DNA of 64,000 bases, from assembly GCF_028372415.1 (NCBI RefSeq), contig NC_092876.1, forward strand, positions 58,738,385 to 58,802,384, given 5' to 3'. Source of the DNA: Notamacropus eugenii. Taxonomy: Eukaryota; Chordata; Mammalia; Diprotodontia; Macropodidae. The notes under the pieces are model-generated. The model ran no database searches. It was not told the DNA's origin and saw only the letters and a list, made by a program, of their open reading frames with translations. The translations under genes were made by a program, and so were the position numbers. Positions within the stretch are counted from its first letter, which is position 1. Every line of letters starts with the position of its first letter. This document shows positions 63,906 to 64,000 of the stretch, piece after piece.

Positions 63906-64000
63906 CTTCACTTTCTCTACGCTCTATAAAGCTTACAAAAGTTTTTGCACAAAAACAATGACATTTTGACCTGAATTAAGAAAGTGACTTCAGGCAAGTA

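Overview
The window looks like nuclear DNA of a marsupial, taken from an intergenic or intronic region dense in repeats. The evidence is the mix of interspersed repeats: long tRNA-headed CORE-SINEs of the Mar1/WSINE type, the matching MIR and MIR3 relics, L2 and CR1/L3 LINE pieces, and marsupial-type L1 and half-L1 (HAL1) sequence. The SINE form ending in a 'gtccttc...gaagaggaccatgacat' tail (about 39.74-40.03 kb antisense, 48.33-48.66 kb sense) hints at an Australian lineage, but that is an inference from memory. No bacterial-style genes, operons, CRISPR arrays or convincing long host open reading frames are present. Nearly all apparent ORFs are chance frames through repeats.

Layout. 0-12 kb: L1-type 3' ends with clear target-site duplications (TSDs), MIR, L2 and CR1 pieces, two minisatellite arrays plus a short one at 7.7 kb, a hAT-type MITE and a 76-bp-arm palindrome at 11.3-11.5 kb. 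12-27 kb: CORE-SINEs, a CR1/L3 copy with recognisable ORF2 pieces (22.3-23.9 kb), a 440-bp pyrimidine tract, two arrays, and a hAT MITE with an intact 8-bp TSD. 27-52 kb: most of the 33-bp minisatellite arrays, two purine tracts, a full-length processed pseudogene of RPL9 (35.2-35.9 kb), and an L2 with reverse-transcriptase remnants (40.7-42.7 kb) that carries its own L1 insertion. 52-57 kb: a 2.77-kb HAL1-like element (ORF1, no ORF2) with a perfect 13-bp TSD, nested in an older L1-type sequence. 57-64 kb: a probable terminal exon of an unidentified host gene on the minus strand (58.84-59.25 kb), then a second, much older L1/HAL1 ORF1 relic (61.1-62.7 kb).

The most unusual feature is a dispersed family of about 33-bp tandem arrays (13 clear loci in 64 kb, roughly 6% of the window). 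The unit is recognisably the CR1/L3-type 3' tail that ends many MIR-like SINEs, and at several loci the array sits on the 3' side of such a SINE. One array has a 133-bp higher-order repeat with two adjacent identical copies. No multi-gene biological system was found.
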